DNA from: Amycolatopsis sp. NBC_01488
Lineage (GTDB): Bacteria; Actinomycetota; Actinomycetes; Mycobacteriales; Pseudonocardiaceae
Reading direction: 5' to 3'
DNA length: 64,000 bases
Assembly (NCBI RefSeq): GCF_036227105.1
Contig: NZ_CP109434.1
Span: 3,166,001-3,230,000 of the forward strand
Both the position numbers and the translations under genes were made by a program. Each line of letters opens with the position of its first letter. Positions within the stretch are counted from its first letter, which is position 1. Of the stretch, positions 46,794-58,332 are shown piece by piece. Under the pieces are notes generated by a model that worked only from the letters and a program-made list of their open reading frames with translations, made no database searches and had not been told where the DNA came from.

Positions 46794-49700
46794 ATGCGCC
46801 CTGGCGGGCGCTGGACCGACCAGGGTTTCACGAGCACGAACGATGATGGTGGTGCGGCGGTGCCGAACGAAGACGCCGCGGGGGTAGGAGGGGCCCCTGC
46901 GCAGTCGCCCGGAGATGCTCCGGGCCGGAAGGCCGGGCTGTTCTCCGGCATGCGTGACTGGCGGCTGCGGTCGAAGCTGGCCGCGATCCTCCTGATCCCG
47001 ACGCTGACCGCGCTCGTGCTGGGCACGCTGCGCGTGGTCGACGACGCCCAGCAGGCGACCGAGTTCCAGCACACCGCCGACCAGGTCGCGTTCGCGGTCA
47101 AGGTCACCACGGTGGTGCACGAGCTGCAGAACGAGCGCTCGCTGGCCGTCGCACGGATCTCGTCCGCCAACTCGTTGTTGCAGACGGGGCTGGACTCGCA
47201 GATCGCCAAGGTCGACCGCGAGGTCACCGACCTGCGCAACGCGGCGGCGACCCTGAGCTACGACGACCAGGCGACCAAGGACCGCTACACCCGCGGTCTC
47301 CAGCGCCTCGACGCCCTGCGCCCGCTGCGCGCGGCGTTCAACACCGCGAACGGCCTGCCCGACATCACGGTGATGACCGCCTACTCCGGCATCCTCGACG
47401 CCCTGATCGAGCTCGGCCGCGAGGTGACCACGTCGGTCACCGACCGGGACGTGCTGCGCCTCGGCACGAGCACGCAGGCGATCAGCGAGGCCAAGGAGTT
47501 CACCACCCGCTCCGACGCCGAGCTGCAGATCGCCGCGAACCGCGGCAACTTCCCCGGCGACCTCCTGGACCAGACGCGCGCGTCGGCGTCCAGCGCGGAC
47601 GCCTCCGTCGCGTCCTTCCTCGCGAACGCCGACGACGACCAGCGCCAGCTCTACAACGACACCTACTCCGGCCCGGAGGTCGACGACCGCCGCCGGATCC
47701 AGACCGCGGCGTTCTCCTTCGCCCAGCTGGGTGCGGCGCCGAGCATCGACACGACGGCGCTCAGCAAGGACAGCACCGTGTCGGCGGACAAGCTGCACGC
47801 GGTCGAGTCGAACCTGCTGGCCCAGCTCAAGACCCGGGCCGACGACCTCGCCACGGCGGCGGTCAACTCGGCGTGGGTCGGCGGTGGCGTCGTCCTCGCC
47901 GCGCTGGCCGCCGCGATCGCGCTGATGCTCGTCGTCGCCCGGCTCATGCTGCGCCCGCTGCGGGTGCTGCGGAAGAGCGCGCTGGACGTCGCCTACACCC
48001 GGCTGCCCGAGACCGTGCAGGCGATCCTCGACGACCCGGACCCGGTCGGCGCCTCGAAGCGGGCCGTCCAGCCGGTGCCCGTCAACACCCGCGACGAGAT
48101 CGGCGAGGTGGCGCGCTCGTTCGACATCGTCCACGAGCAGGCCGTCAAGATGGCCGCCGAGCAGGCCCTCCTGCGCGAGAACGTCAACGGCATCTTCGTG
48201 AACCTCTCCCGGCGGTCGCAGCGGCTGGTGGAACGCCAGCTCGGCGTCATCGACCGCCTCGAGGCCGACGAGCAGGACCCGGACCACTTGGCGAGCCTGT
48301 TCGAGCTCGACCACCTGGCCACCCGGCTGCGGCGCAACGGTGAGTCCCTGCTGGTGCTCTCCGGCGCCGGCCTGGCCAAGTCGGTGCCCAAGCCGGTGCC
48401 CGCCGCCGACGTCATCGGCGCCGCGGTGTCCGAGATCGAGCAGTACGCCCGGATCGAGGTCGGCATCGTGCCCGACGTCGCGGTCCAGGGCCTCGCGATC
48501 CACGACCTCGTGCACGTCCTCGCCGAGCTGCTGGACAACGCGACCTACTTCTCCGAGCCGGAGACGAAGGTCATCGTCCGGGCCGTGGTGACCCGCCGGA
48601 AGGCACTCGCCATCCAGGTCACCGACCACGGTGTCGGCATGAGCGACGAGCGGCTGGCCGAGGTCAACGCCCGGCTCGCCGAGCCGCCGGACCTGGACGT
48701 GTCGGTGACCCGCCGGATGGGCCTGTACGTGGTCTCGCGGCTGGCCAAGCGCCACGGCATCGAGGTGCGGCTGCGCGAGAACGAGGACATCGAGGGTGGC
48801 GTGATCGCCCGCGTCGTCGTCCCGGCCGAGCTGCTCACGCCGCTGCGCCCGGGCATGGCGCGGCAGACCCCGCTGCCGGCGAACCGGTCCGAGACGTCGA
48901 TGTCGATGCCGAGCATCCCGATCCCGGCCGCGCGTTCGGACTTCGACCAGACGCAGGCACACACGCCGATCCCGCCTTCGGCACCGCCACCCCCGGCCCA
49001 GCCGGCGCACGAGCCGGTGGCCAACCAGGGCGGCCTGGTCCCGCTCGACCAGCCGATCAGCCTGGACGACCTGGTCAGCGGCGGCCGCGCGGCGGGCCCG
49101 TTCCTGTCGCCCGAGCTGCCGAAGCCCGAGACGCCCGCCTGGCCGACCGCCGAGGACCTGGCCCCGCTGACGCCGTCGCAGAACGGCGAAGGCGCCAGCT
49201 CGCGGGCCGGTGACACGCAGTTCGCGCCGCTGGTCCTGCCGAAGCGCGAGCCGAAGTACGTCCCGCCGGAAGACCCGCCACCGCCCCCGCCGCGCGCGGA
49301 GGAGGTCGGTTCGTCGGCCCTCGAGGACGATGTACCCACCCGGCGGCTGCCCATCTACCAGTCGGTGCTGTCACGCTGGTTCAGTGAGGGCGACGACTCG
49401 GCTGCCGACCCGGTGCCGCCGCAGGCCGCGGGCGAAGACCCCAACCTGCCGCCGCTCACCGGGTCCGACGAGCCCTACGCGCAGCCCGTCGCCGAGCCGG
49501 CGGCCCGCCGCCCGGAGCCGCGTCCGGAGCCCGTGGACGAGCTGCAGCCGACCGCGGCGACCCGGCACCCGCTGCTCCCGGCCGACGACGGCTGGCACAG
49601 TGCCTCCGACGACGGCTGGCAGGCGGCGCAGTCGCTGCTGGAGGCCAAGAACGAGGAGATCACCCCCGCCGGGCTGCCGAAACGCGTCCCGAACGCCTAC

Positions 49701-49952
49701 CTGGTGCCGGGGTCGATCAGCAGTCCTTCGGCCGACGCACCGGCGCAGAACAACTTCGCGGACAACACCGCGGGCATGCCCGGAACGGGTGCGATCACCC
49801 GCTCGGCGTCCGCGGCGCGGAACCGGATGGCAAGCTTCCAACGGGGCTACACCTCGGGACGGCACGCGTTGAAGGAGCTCCCGGCTGAAGAACAGCTGGA
49901 AAGCAGCAGGGTTCCGGGGCGTGGCAACACCACAGACAGCAGTGAGGAGTGA
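46794..49952 (+). CDS. Conservon sensor histidine-kinase-like protein (CvnA)
   Basis: The 1052-residue membrane protein has TM1 ([18 protein letters not shown]), a NIT-type extracellular sensor domain, TM2 ([20 protein letters not shown]), a HAMP-like region ([15 protein letters not shown]), a helical segment ([19 protein letters not shown]) and a HATPase_c domain ([29 protein letters not shown]). A Pro-rich disordered C-terminus of about 350 residues follows. I chose ATG 46794 because GAGGAG lies 7 bases upstream; the GTG at 46776 is 18 bases earlier. It heads the A-B-C-D conservon, which resembles eukaryotic GPCR-like signalling in partner content. Confidence 0.92.
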   Translation: MRPGGRWTDQGFTSTNDDGGAAVPNEDAAGVGGAPAQSPGDAPGRKAGLFSGMRDWRLRSKLAAILLIPTLTALVLGTLRVVDDAQQATEFQHTADQVAFAVKVTTVVHELQNERSLAVARISSANSLLQTGLDSQIAKVDREVTDLRNAAATLSYDDQATKDRYTRGLQRLDALRPLRAAFNTANGLPDITVMTAYSGILDALIELGREVTTSVTDRDVLRLGTSTQAISEAKEFTTRSDAELQIAANRGNFPGDLLDQTRASASSADASVASFLANADDDQRQLYNDTYSGPEVDDRRRIQTAAFSFAQLGAAPSIDTTALSKDSTVSADKLHAVESNLLAQLKTRADDLATAAVNSAWVGGGVVLAALAAAIALMLVVARLMLRPLRVLRKSALDVAYTRLPETVQAILDDPDPVGASKRAVQPVPVNTRDEIGEVARSFDIVHEQAVKMAAEQALLRENVNGIFVNLSRRSQRLVERQLGVIDRLEADEQDPDHLASLFELDHLATRLRRNGESLLVLSGAGLAKSVPKPVPAADVIGAAVSEIEQYARIEVGIVPDVAVQGLAIHDLVHVLAELLDNATYFSEPETKVIVRAVVTRRKALAIQVTDHGVGMSDERLAEVNARLAEPPDLDVSVTRRMGLYVVSRLAKRHGIEVRLRENEDIEGGVIARVVVPAELLTPLRPGMARQTPLPANRSETSMSMPSIPIPAARSDFDQTQAHTPIPPSAPPPPAQPAHEPVANQGGLVPLDQPISLDDLVSGGRAAGPFLSPELPKPETPAWPTAEDLAPLTPSQNGEGASSRAGDTQFAPLVLPKREPKYVPPEDPPPPPPRAEEVGSSALEDDVPTRRLPIYQSVLSRWFSEGDDSAADPVPPQAAGEDPNLPPLTGSDEPYAQPVAEPAARRPEPRPEPVDELQPTAATRHPLLPADDGWHSASDDGWQAAQSLLEAKNEEITPAGLPKRVPNAYLVPGSISSPSADAPAQNNFADNTAGMPGTGAITRSASAARNRMASFQRGYTSGRHALKELPAEEQLESSRVPGRGNTTDSSEE

Positions 49953-49954
49953 AA

Positions 49955-50434
49955 GTGACACGGGCGGGTGCAATGCAGCCGGGTGGCTCCGCGCAGCCGA
50001 ACGGCCAGGCGCATGCCAAGGCGAACAATGCCGGCAGCTTCGCTTGGCTGATCACGGATTTCGTGCACCGGGTGCCCGGCGCGGCCCACGCGGTCGTGGT
50101 GTCGGCCGACGGCCTGCTCCTGGCGGCTTCGCGTGGCCTGCCGAAGGACCGGGCGGACCAGCTGGCCGCGGTGGCGTCGGGGCTCACCAGCCTCGCGCGC
50201 GGCGCGGCCAAGGTGTTCGAAGGCGGGACGGTCGCGCAGACCGTCGTCGAGATGGCCAACGGCTTCCTCTTCCTCATGTCGGTTTCCGACGGTTCCTGTC
50301 TGGCGGTGCTCGGTTCGCCGGAAAGTGACATCGGCCTGGTTGTCTATGAGATGACCCTGCTGGTGGAGCGGGTCGGCCAGCAGCTGACCCCGGAGATGCG
50401 GGCGCAACTGCAGGGAGCAGCGGTCCGCCGCTGA
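49955..50434 (+). CDS. Conservon Roadblock/LC7 protein (CvnB)
   Basis: The 159-residue protein is a single Roadblock/LC7 domain ([57 protein letters not shown]) with a short polar N-terminus. These domains bind small GTPases and may act as GTPase regulators. I chose GTG 49955 with GAGGAG five bases upstream; GTG 49949 overlaps the CvnA stop but has no spacing from that site. Confidence 0.92.
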   Translation: MTRAGAMQPGGSAQPNGQAHAKANNAGSFAWLITDFVHRVPGAAHAVVVSADGLLLAASRGLPKDRADQLAAVASGLTSLARGAAKVFEGGTVAQTVVEMANGFLFLMSVSDGSCLAVLGSPESDIGLVVYEMTLLVERVGQQLTPEMRAQLQGAAVRR

Positions 50435-50459
50435 GGACCCGGGAACCGAGGAGAGAGCC

Positions 50460-51248
50460 GTGGACGACGGGCGCTTGAGGGGCGATGGCCGGCTCGGTGA
50501 CGACTTCTCCGGCGGGTGGTCCGACCAACCGGACGACGGCCGCGAGGACTGGCAGTCGTTCCGGGAGCGGGTCGACCGCGAGTGGCGGTCGCGCCGGGTG
50601 CAGGCCTCCGACAACGACCCCGTGCGGGAACCGCCGAACTGGCTGACCGACAGCAACGCCGGGCAGGAGCCGATCCGGCCGATCCAGGCCGGCAGCGGCG
50701 AGTACCGCGACCGCCTGCTCGGCGGGCCGGGCGCGGAGCTGTTCGGCGGGTCGAGCGGGCCGCTGTACGACGCGGCGGAGTTCGCCGCGTACAGCAACGG
50801 CCGCGACCGGGACTACTCGCAGGGGCCGGACTCCGGTGAGCTCGCGGCGGCGCTGCCGCGGCAGGCCCACCAGGAGTACGTCGACGAGCCGCCGGCGACC
50901 GAGATGGAGACCTCCGGCCTGGTCCGGCCGTACTTCCGGACCCGCGGCCGGACGAAGGCGACGCTCGACCTGGCGATCGAAGCGTTGATTTCGACCAGCG
51001 AACAAGGCCGGATGCTCGACCGGGTCCGGGTGCCCGAGCACCGGTCGATCTGCGACCTGTGCATCGACACCCGGTCGGTGGCCGAGGTGGCCGCGCTGCT
51101 GCGGCTGCCGCTGGGCGTGGTGCGGGTGTTGATTGGTGACGTGGCGGGCCTCGGGCTGGTGCTGGTGCACTCCAGCACCCCGACCGTGGGCGACCGCCCG
51201 AGTATCGAGTTCATGGAAAGGGTGCTCAGTGGGCTTCGGAGAATTTGA
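50460..51248 (+). CDS. Conservon DUF742 protein (CvnC)
   Basis: The 262-residue protein has an Asp/Glu/Arg-rich disordered N-terminal part (about residues 1-155) and a C-terminal DUF742 winged-helix-like domain (SICDLCIDTRSVAEVAALLRLP, VVRVLIGDVAGLGLVLVH). GTG 50460 has a strong GGAGAGAG context. It overlaps the GTPase gene by 20 bp, so the two are translationally coupled. Confidence 0.92.
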   Translation: MDDGRLRGDGRLGDDFSGGWSDQPDDGREDWQSFRERVDREWRSRRVQASDNDPVREPPNWLTDSNAGQEPIRPIQAGSGEYRDRLLGGPGAELFGGSSGPLYDAAEFAAYSNGRDRDYSQGPDSGELAAALPRQAHQEYVDEPPATEMETSGLVRPYFRTRGRTKATLDLAIEALISTSEQGRMLDRVRVPEHRSICDLCIDTRSVAEVAALLRLPLGVVRVLIGDVAGLGLVLVHSSTPTVGDRPSIEFMERVLSGLRRI

Positions 51249-51837
51249 CTCCGACGCGAACGCGCCGCAGGTGACGGGTCCGACCTCGTCGGCCAAGATC
51301 GTGGTCGCCGGCGGGTTCGGTTCGGGGAAGACGACCATGGTCGGGGCGATCTCGGAGATCGACCCGCTGACCACCGAGGCCATGATGACCGAGGCGAGCG
51401 TCGGACACGACGACACCTCGGCGACGCCCAACAAGACCACCACGACCGTGGCGATGGACTTCGGGCGCATCTCGCTGGACTCGGACCTGGTGCTGTACGT
51501 CTTCGGCACGCCGGGTCAGCACCGGTTCTGGTTCATGTGGGACGACCTCGCGGTCGGCGCCATCGGGGCGGTCGTGCTGGTGGACACGCGGCGGCTCGCC
51601 GACGCGTTCCCGTCGATCGACTTCTTCGAGAACCGGAAGCTGCCCTACGTCGTGGCGATCAACTGCTTCGACCGGCTCCTGCACCACCAGATCGAGGACG
51701 TCCGGCACGCGCTGACCATCGCGCCGTCGGTCCCGATCATGGCGTGTGACGCGCGTGAGCGCGACTCCGCCAAGCAGGTGCTGATCTCCGTCGTCCAGCA
51801 CGCGATCGCGCACGATTCGGCCCTGCGCGCGGGCTGA
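51229..51837 (+). CDS. Conservon small GTPase (CvnD)
   Basis: This 202-residue P-loop GTPase has G1 GGFGSGKTT, a G3-type [13 protein letters not shown] (glycine and glutamine as in Ras-like switch II) and a G4-like INCFDR; the canonical NKxD is altered. Cvn GTPases associate with the sensor via the Roadblock and DUF742 proteins at the membrane. GTG 51229 has AAGGGTG upstream. It is the last gene of the complete set. Confidence 0.92.
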   Translation: MGFGEFDSDANAPQVTGPTSSAKIVVAGGFGSGKTTMVGAISEIDPLTTEAMMTEASVGHDDTSATPNKTTTTVAMDFGRISLDSDLVLYVFGTPGQHRFWFMWDDLAVGAIGAVVLVDTRRLADAFPSIDFFENRKLPYVVAINCFDRLLHHQIEDVRHALTIAPSVPIMACDARERDSAKQVLISVVQHAIAHDSALRAG

Positions 51838-52216
51838 GGGTATGACGCCCCGAACCGGATGCGGCCGTTGGAGTGAACTCCGCGTGCTTCACCCACTTCG
51901 GGGAGCGCTGCCGCCGTCCGGAGGACGAAGTGGCCGCCGCGGTTCGGTACCGTCGGGAACGGCGTCGCCGGCCCGGCCCGCCGTCGACCGGGCTGACCTG
52001 CGCGGACACCCCGCCACCGCGGGCCGCGGAGCGCGTCCCCTGCGCGTCGGCCGGACCGGGCCGGTGCGGAGCGCGGTCGTGCGCACACGTAGGGTGCGCA
52101 GCGGCCGGCCGGTGGTCGACTCGACACCACCGGCGGGGCGAATACGCTTGAGCGTGGGCCGTGCCGGCCACTCCGGGGTGCGGCGTGCGGCGCCGCAGGA
52201 GCAAGGAGGGGCAGTA
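51838..52216. other. Intergenic region between the complete and the partial conservon
   Basis: About 380 bp without a credible gene. No terminator hairpin or operator stands out. Because the second Roadblock gene has its own spacing and ribosome binding site (GGAGGGG), a promoter here is likely but not identified. Confidence 0.45.
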
Positions 52217-52633
52217 GTGACGGCATCCGGCCAAGGCTCGTTCGGCTGGCTCATCACGGACTTCGTGCGCCGGGTACCCGGCGCCGCGCACGCCGTTCTG
52301 GTGTCCGCCGACGGGCTGCTCCTCGCGCCTTCGGAAGGGTTGCCGCAGGAGCGCGCCGAGCAGCTGTCGGCGGTCGCGTCCGGGCTGATCAGCCTGACGC
52401 ACGGGGCCGCGCGCTGCTTCGAAGCGGGTGGCGTCAACCAAACCGTGGTGGAGATGGAGCGCGGCTACCTGTTCCTGATGTCCGTTTCCGATGGTTCGTC
52501 GCTGGCGGTGCTGGCCGCGCCGACGTGCGACATCGGCACGGTCGCGTACGAGATGACGCTGCTCGTCGAGCGGGTCGGCCAGCAGATCACCCCCGAGCTG
52601 CGCGCCCAGCTCCAGGGCGGCGTGCGTGGGTAG
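52217..52633 (+). CDS. Second Roadblock/LC7 protein (CvnB-like)
   Basis: The 138-residue paralog of CvnB keeps the whole domain ([60 protein letters not shown]). It differs from the first copy chiefly in the shorter N-terminus. The start is GTG 52217 with GGAGGGG. It forms an operon with the following DUF742 gene but has no CvnA before it and no GTPase after it. Confidence 0.92.
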   Translation: MTASGQGSFGWLITDFVRRVPGAAHAVLVSADGLLLAPSEGLPQERAEQLSAVASGLISLTHGAARCFEAGGVNQTVVEMERGYLFLMSVSDGSSLAVLAAPTCDIGTVAYEMTLLVERVGQQITPELRAQLQGGVRG

Positions 52634-52639
52634 GACACG

Positions 52640-53530
52640 ATGAGGATTTCGGGATTCGACGATCCGGACTCCAGCGGCTGGGACGCACTGCACCGCGGTA
52701 CCGAGCGCGAGGGTTTCGATTCGCCCAGCAAGTTCGACATGTCGACGCTGTCGATGATCATGCCCAAGCGCAAGCCGGCCCGGCCGCAGCCGGATCCGCA
52801 GGGGTACACCGACGAGGACACCCGGGAGTGGGGTTCGCCGTCCGACTTCGACGAGGGCTACGGCGACGCCTACGACCCCGCCGAGCCGCAGTGGCAGGAC
52901 GAGCAGACGTACGAGCCGGAGCCGCCGCCGCTGGAGCCGGCCTGGACGCCCCCGCGTGGCGCGCGCCAGCCGGCCCCGCCGCGGCCCCCCGCCCCGCCGG
53001 CGCCCCGGCCACCGGCACCGCGGCCCCCGGTGTCCAGACCCCAGGCGGCGCCCCCGCCGTCGTGGGCTCCGCCGATCGACCCGCGGACCGGCTGGACGCC
53101 CCCGCCGGACCCGGAGACCCGCTGGATCCCGCAGCCGGAGCCGTGGGAGGAGCCCGCCGCCCGCGTCCTGACGCCGTCACCCACCGCCTCGGTGGGTTCG
53201 CGCGTCCGGCCGTACACCCGCACGGGCGGCCGCACGCGATCCGACCACAACCTGGCGCTCGAGGCGCTGGTCTCGACGTCCGACGACGGACGCCGGTACC
53301 GCGGGGTGCGCTCGGTCGAGCACCGCCGGATCTGCGACCTGTGCCTGGACACGCGGTCGGTGGCCGAGATCGCCGCCCACCTGCGGCTGCCGCTGGGCGT
53401 GGTGAAGGTGCTGGTCGGCGACATGGCCGACATCGGGCTCGTGCTGATCCACCAGACCGAGCTGATCCTCGGGGACCGCTCGTCGCGCGAGTTCATGGAA
53501 CGCGTCCTGGCGGGCCTGCGGGCGCTCTAG
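52640..53530 (+). CDS. Second DUF742 protein (CvnC-like) with long Pro-rich linker
   Basis: The 296-residue protein has an acidic N-terminus, a very Pro/Ala-rich linker (residues about 90-170, PPRPPAPPAPRPPAPRPP type) and a C-terminal DUF742 domain (RICDLCLDTRSVAEIAAHLRLP, VVKVLVGDMADIGLVLIH). It starts 6 bases after the Roadblock stop and ends the partial conservon; the expected cvnD GTPase is absent, as the next gene lies on the other strand. Confidence 0.9.
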   Translation: MRISGFDDPDSSGWDALHRGTEREGFDSPSKFDMSTLSMIMPKRKPARPQPDPQGYTDEDTREWGSPSDFDEGYGDAYDPAEPQWQDEQTYEPEPPPLEPAWTPPRGARQPAPPRPPAPPAPRPPAPRPPVSRPQAAPPPSWAPPIDPRTGWTPPPDPETRWIPQPEPWEEPAARVLTPSPTASVGSRVRPYTRTGGRTRSDHNLALEALVSTSDDGRRYRGVRSVEHRRICDLCLDTRSVAEIAAHLRLPLGVVKVLVGDMADIGLVLIHQTELILGDRSSREFMERVLAGLRAL

Positions 53531-53571
53531 CCCCGCGGCGGGGCCGAGGCGCTCCCCGGCCCCCCGCGGAA

Positions 53572-54165
53572 TCAGGCCGGGGGCCAGGTCAGGTTCAGCG
53601 CCAGCGTGTTGCCCGGGCCGGGGACGGCCGCGTTGACCAGCGCGGTCGCCGAGCCGCAGTTCGCGAAGCTGCCGATCGAGTACGTCGAGGTCAGGTGGCC
53701 GCCCTTGGTGAGCTGCCAGTCGGCGGACGCGAGTTCCGTGGTGACCGGCTCGGCGGTGCCGCAGGCCGGGCCGACGTCGAAGGGCGCGCCGTTCACGGTC
53801 ACGTCCGAGACCTTCACCGGCCACTTCGCGGTGGCGGTGAACGCGCCGAAGTCCTGGCCCGTGACGGCGCCGGGCCCGAAGGTGACCTTGCCGCGGACGG
53901 TTCCCACGCCGGGCACGGCCCGGGTGATCGTCACCGGCGGCAGCGTGACCGTGCCGTAGAACGTGTACGGCCCGATGTCGGTGTACAGCTCGGCGAGCCC
54001 CGGCCCGAGCGTGACGTCGGCGTTCGGCTTGGCCACGTGCGTGGTGCCGTTGACGTCGTACTTCGTGTAGACGGGCGGCCCGGCGGCGTCAGCCGCTCCG
54101 GCGAACCCGAGCCCGCCGACGACGGTCGCCGCCGCCAGCGCGGTCACGCGCGTACCCCACTTCAT
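53572..54165 (-). CDS. Secreted protein of unknown function
   Basis: The 197-residue precursor has a signal peptide (RVTALAAATVVGGLGFAGAADA). The mature part is beta-rich with a repeated Val/Thr strand pattern and two cysteines (PACGTA, FANCGS) that may pair. It resembles actinobacterial DUF6801-like secreted proteins only loosely. It has no neighbour of linked function. Confidence 0.75.
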   Translation of the reverse strand: MKWGTRVTALAAATVVGGLGFAGAADAAGPPVYTKYDVNGTTHVAKPNADVTLGPGLAELYTDIGPYTFYGTVTLPPVTITRAVPGVGTVRGKVTFGPGAVTGQDFGAFTATAKWPVKVSDVTVNGAPFDVGPACGTAEPVTTELASADWQLTKGGHLTSTYSIGSFANCGSATALVNAAVPGPGNTLALNLTWPPA

Positions 54166-54251
54166 GGTTCCCTCCCTGGTTTCCGAAGATCCGGCGAACC
54201 AGACTTACCACGTGGCCCGGCGTTGCGTCGGGGATTCACGGAACCGGGCGA

Positions 54252-56489
54252 TCAGTCCTCGACGAGGGCGGCCGAGGTGATCCGGTGCAGGGAGTACCGC
54301 TCGTTGTTGTCGCCTTCGAGGACGCCGCCGCCGACGCGGACCGGGCGGATCACGCGCTGGCTGGCCGTGCCGCGGGAGTCGACGAACCCGATCCAGACCT
54401 CCCGCCGTTCCAGCGTCGCCCGGGACAGCAGCTCCAGCGTCGCCGAGGTGTCCGCGCCGCCGCCGACCGGCGCCCGCACCGCCGACCCACGACGCCGAGC
54501 GGTCGCCGCGTCCCCGGCCCGCAGGTTGGAGACGATCCGGGCCGCCTGGTCGGCCGTCAGCACCGCCTGCTCGCCCGGGCTGCGCCGGGCCGCCCTGGCC
54601 TTCGCCGGCAACCGGCGTCCACCCGGCCGGATGTCGACGACGCGGCCGTCCGGGCCCTCCGCCGCCGGGGCGAACCCCGCCGCGCGCAGGCCCGCGAGGA
54701 CCTCGTGCAGCGGGTCGGGGCTGACCACGACCGTCGGCGCGATCAGCCGCAGGTCGAGTTCCGCCGCGACCGGGTTGGCCAGCACTTCGGCCAGCAGCGC
54801 CTCGTCGTCGCAGCGCAGGAACGACGCCGCGACGCCGCCGCGCAGCCGGCCGTGCCGCCGGGCGACGTCGTCGACCAGGTAGCTCAGCGACTGCGGCACC
54901 GGCGTCGCGGACTTGGCCTTGAACAGCGCGTGCAGCTCGCCGGCCGTGCGCCCGGTGTCCAGCGCCCGCCGGACGGACGCCTCGGTGATCCGGTAGACCG
55001 TCGCGTGGCCCGCCGACTCGACGTCCGCGGCGGCTGAGATTTCTGCCGCCAGCTCCGGCTCCAGTGGCCCCGGCGCGACGACCGTCAGGTCGGCCTGCAG
55101 CAGCACGTGGTCCACCGGCGCGGGCAGCGCGTCCAGGATCGCCTCGACCGCGCCCGGCCGGTCTTCGGCGAGCAGCGCCCTGGTCGCCGTCGTGAGGCCG
55201 CCGAGCCCGACGATGCCCAGTGCCGACGCCTCGGCCATCGTCCAGCGGACGGTCTCGTCCCGCAGCCGGCCGCCGCGCCGCGGGGCCCGCCAGGCCAGCA
55301 CCGCGACCAGCTCGTCGACGCTCTTCACCCCGGCGCCCCGGGGCAGGTCGGCCAGCGCGGCCAGGACCCGCCGCCGCGCGACCGGCGCCAGCGGGCGGCG
55401 CAGCTCCTCCGACAGCGGCGCGATGGGCTTGTCCTTGGCGTCGCGCCCGCCGGCCAGCCCCGGCAGCCGCGGCAGCTCCAGCCACGCCTGGGCCAGCGTC
55501 ATCCAGCGCTGCGCGGTCGGCGACGCGAGCCACGAGTCGGTCAGCGTCGTCGGCACCCACTCGGGGGTGGTCGCCTCGCTGTCCGCGACCAGCCCGGCGC
55601 CGACGGCCAGCTCGGCCAGCAGCACCGCCTGCGTCTCGTCGATCTCGAGGTCCTTGGCCAGCTTCTTCAGCTCGCGCACGCCGAGGCCGCCCGACTTGAG
55701 CACCGGCGGCGGCGCCGCGGACCACGAGCGCAGCAGGGATTCGGTGTGGCGCAGGAACTCCATCGCCTCACCGGCCGCCGCCTCGTCCAAAGTGGACGTC
55801 TGGTGCCGGTGCAGCGGCAGCTCCGGCTCGGTGAGCGTGCCCGGCGCGAAGACCCCGCCGCGCACCGCGACGCCGAGCTCGCGCGGCAGCTCGACGGTCT
55901 GGTCGTCGCGCCGCAGCAGCAGGCCGCGGGCGAGCAGCTTCTGGACCGGCGTCCCGGCCTTCTCGAGCGTGAGGTCGAGCCCGGCGTCGCGGGTGCGGCC
56001 GATCGGCGGCCCCGCGGCGAGGGCGGTCAGCACGCTGCGTTCGTCGTCGGACAGTTCCGCGAGCCGAGGCTCGAGGTCTTCACCGGCGAGCGACGGCGAA
56101 GACGCGCCGAGTCCGGCCGGGAACGGCCCGAGCGCCTCCCGCACCGCGGGCGGCACGCGCAGCGCGTCGTCCGGACCCCAAGCCAGCGCCCGCGCGCGCA
56201 GCCGGGCCAGCGGTTCGGCGACGTCGGTACCGACGAGGTCCGCGATCTCGGGAACCGGCACCGGGTCGCGGTCGGCGCCGGCCAGCAGGCACGCCTCGAG
56301 CACGGCCAGGGTGACCGTGTCGAGGTCTTCGCAGGCGCGCGCGACCGAGCCCGGCGTACCGGCGCGGGTGGCCAGCACGGTGCTGTCGGAGGGCGGCGGC
56401 GTGGACAGGTCGCGCCGCGTGCGGAGCAGCTCTTCGAGGGCGGCGTCGGACTCCGCACGCAGCCAGTCCGCCAAGGAGGTCGCGGGCAT
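54252..56489 (-). CDS. Helicase-associated (Helicase_C_3/XPB-linked) protein with WYL-like C-terminus
   Basis: The 745-residue protein has the Helicase_C_3 (helicase XPB/Ssl2 N-terminal-like) domain in its centre (HVLLQADLTVVAPGPLEPE, ATVYRITEASVRRALDTG, SYLVDDVARRHGRLR), winged-helix-like modules in the N-terminal half and a C-terminal WYL-like barrel (REVWIGFVDSRG, RVIRPVRVGGGVLEG). No helicase motifs are present. Its homolog Rv0862c lies directly beside the XPB helicase in M. tuberculosis; here XPB is 22 kb away. A repair-linked nucleic-acid-binding role is inferred. Confidence 0.88.
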   Translation of the reverse strand: MPATSLADWLRAESDAALEELLRTRRDLSTPPPSDSTVLATRAGTPGSVARACEDLDTVTLAVLEACLLAGADRDPVPVPEIADLVGTDVAEPLARLRARALAWGPDDALRVPPAVREALGPFPAGLGASSPSLAGEDLEPRLAELSDDERSVLTALAAGPPIGRTRDAGLDLTLEKAGTPVQKLLARGLLLRRDDQTVELPRELGVAVRGGVFAPGTLTEPELPLHRHQTSTLDEAAAGEAMEFLRHTESLLRSWSAAPPPVLKSGGLGVRELKKLAKDLEIDETQAVLLAELAVGAGLVADSEATTPEWVPTTLTDSWLASPTAQRWMTLAQAWLELPRLPGLAGGRDAKDKPIAPLSEELRRPLAPVARRRVLAALADLPRGAGVKSVDELVAVLAWRAPRRGGRLRDETVRWTMAEASALGIVGLGGLTTATRALLAEDRPGAVEAILDALPAPVDHVLLQADLTVVAPGPLEPELAAEISAAADVESAGHATVYRITEASVRRALDTGRTAGELHALFKAKSATPVPQSLSYLVDDVARRHGRLRGGVAASFLRCDDEALLAEVLANPVAAELDLRLIAPTVVVSPDPLHEVLAGLRAAGFAPAAEGPDGRVVDIRPGGRRLPAKARAARRSPGEQAVLTADQAARIVSNLRAGDAATARRRGSAVRAPVGGGADTSATLELLSRATLERREVWIGFVDSRGTASQRVIRPVRVGGGVLEGDNNERYSLHRITSAALVED

Positions 56490-56578
56490 AGAAGGCCAGC
56501 GTACCGGGCGGTTGCGACAGGTCGCGCGGGCTCAGGCAGACTAGGCGGCGAGAACCGAGCACGGCTGTGGAGGACGTT

Positions 56579-56758
56579 GTGGCCAAGGGTGAGAAGAAGC
56601 ACAAGGGCGTCGACCCGACCTGGCCGGGCGAGGACGGTGAGCACCCCGTGACCGAGCTCGCGGCCGACCGCCAGGGCGCGCTGTCGCCGTTCGGGGAGAT
56701 CACCTTCCCGCTCGACTCGGTCCCGTACGTGCACCCGGAGACCGAGATCAACCGCTGA
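56579..56758 (+). CDS. Small hypothetical protein
   Basis: This 59-residue protein is polar (KGEKKHKGVDPTWPGEDGE at the start, FPLDSVPYVHPETEI at the end) and probably partly disordered. GTG 56579 has GGAGG at the right distance. Its place beside the helicase-associated gene matches small Rv0863 of M. tuberculosis, but I cannot show homology. Function unknown. Confidence 0.65.
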   Translation: MAKGEKKHKGVDPTWPGEDGEHPVTELAADRQGALSPFGEITFPLDSVPYVHPETEINR

Positions 56759-56864
56759 CCCTGTTGTTACTGGTCAGTACCGGTATCGGGGCGCCGGTGA
56801 GGGCGGTCACGGGAGTAGGTTCGCTCCCGTCCCGACCCACCTTTCCCACGCGGGGGTAAGCGCC

Positions 56865-58256
<1,392 letters not shown>

Positions 58257-58332
58257 TCGTCCGTCCGGCGGACGCCCGGAGCGCCGCGGTCCCCCTACGC
58301 TGAGGTTTCGGCTCGCGTGGGGGGAGTTCGCA

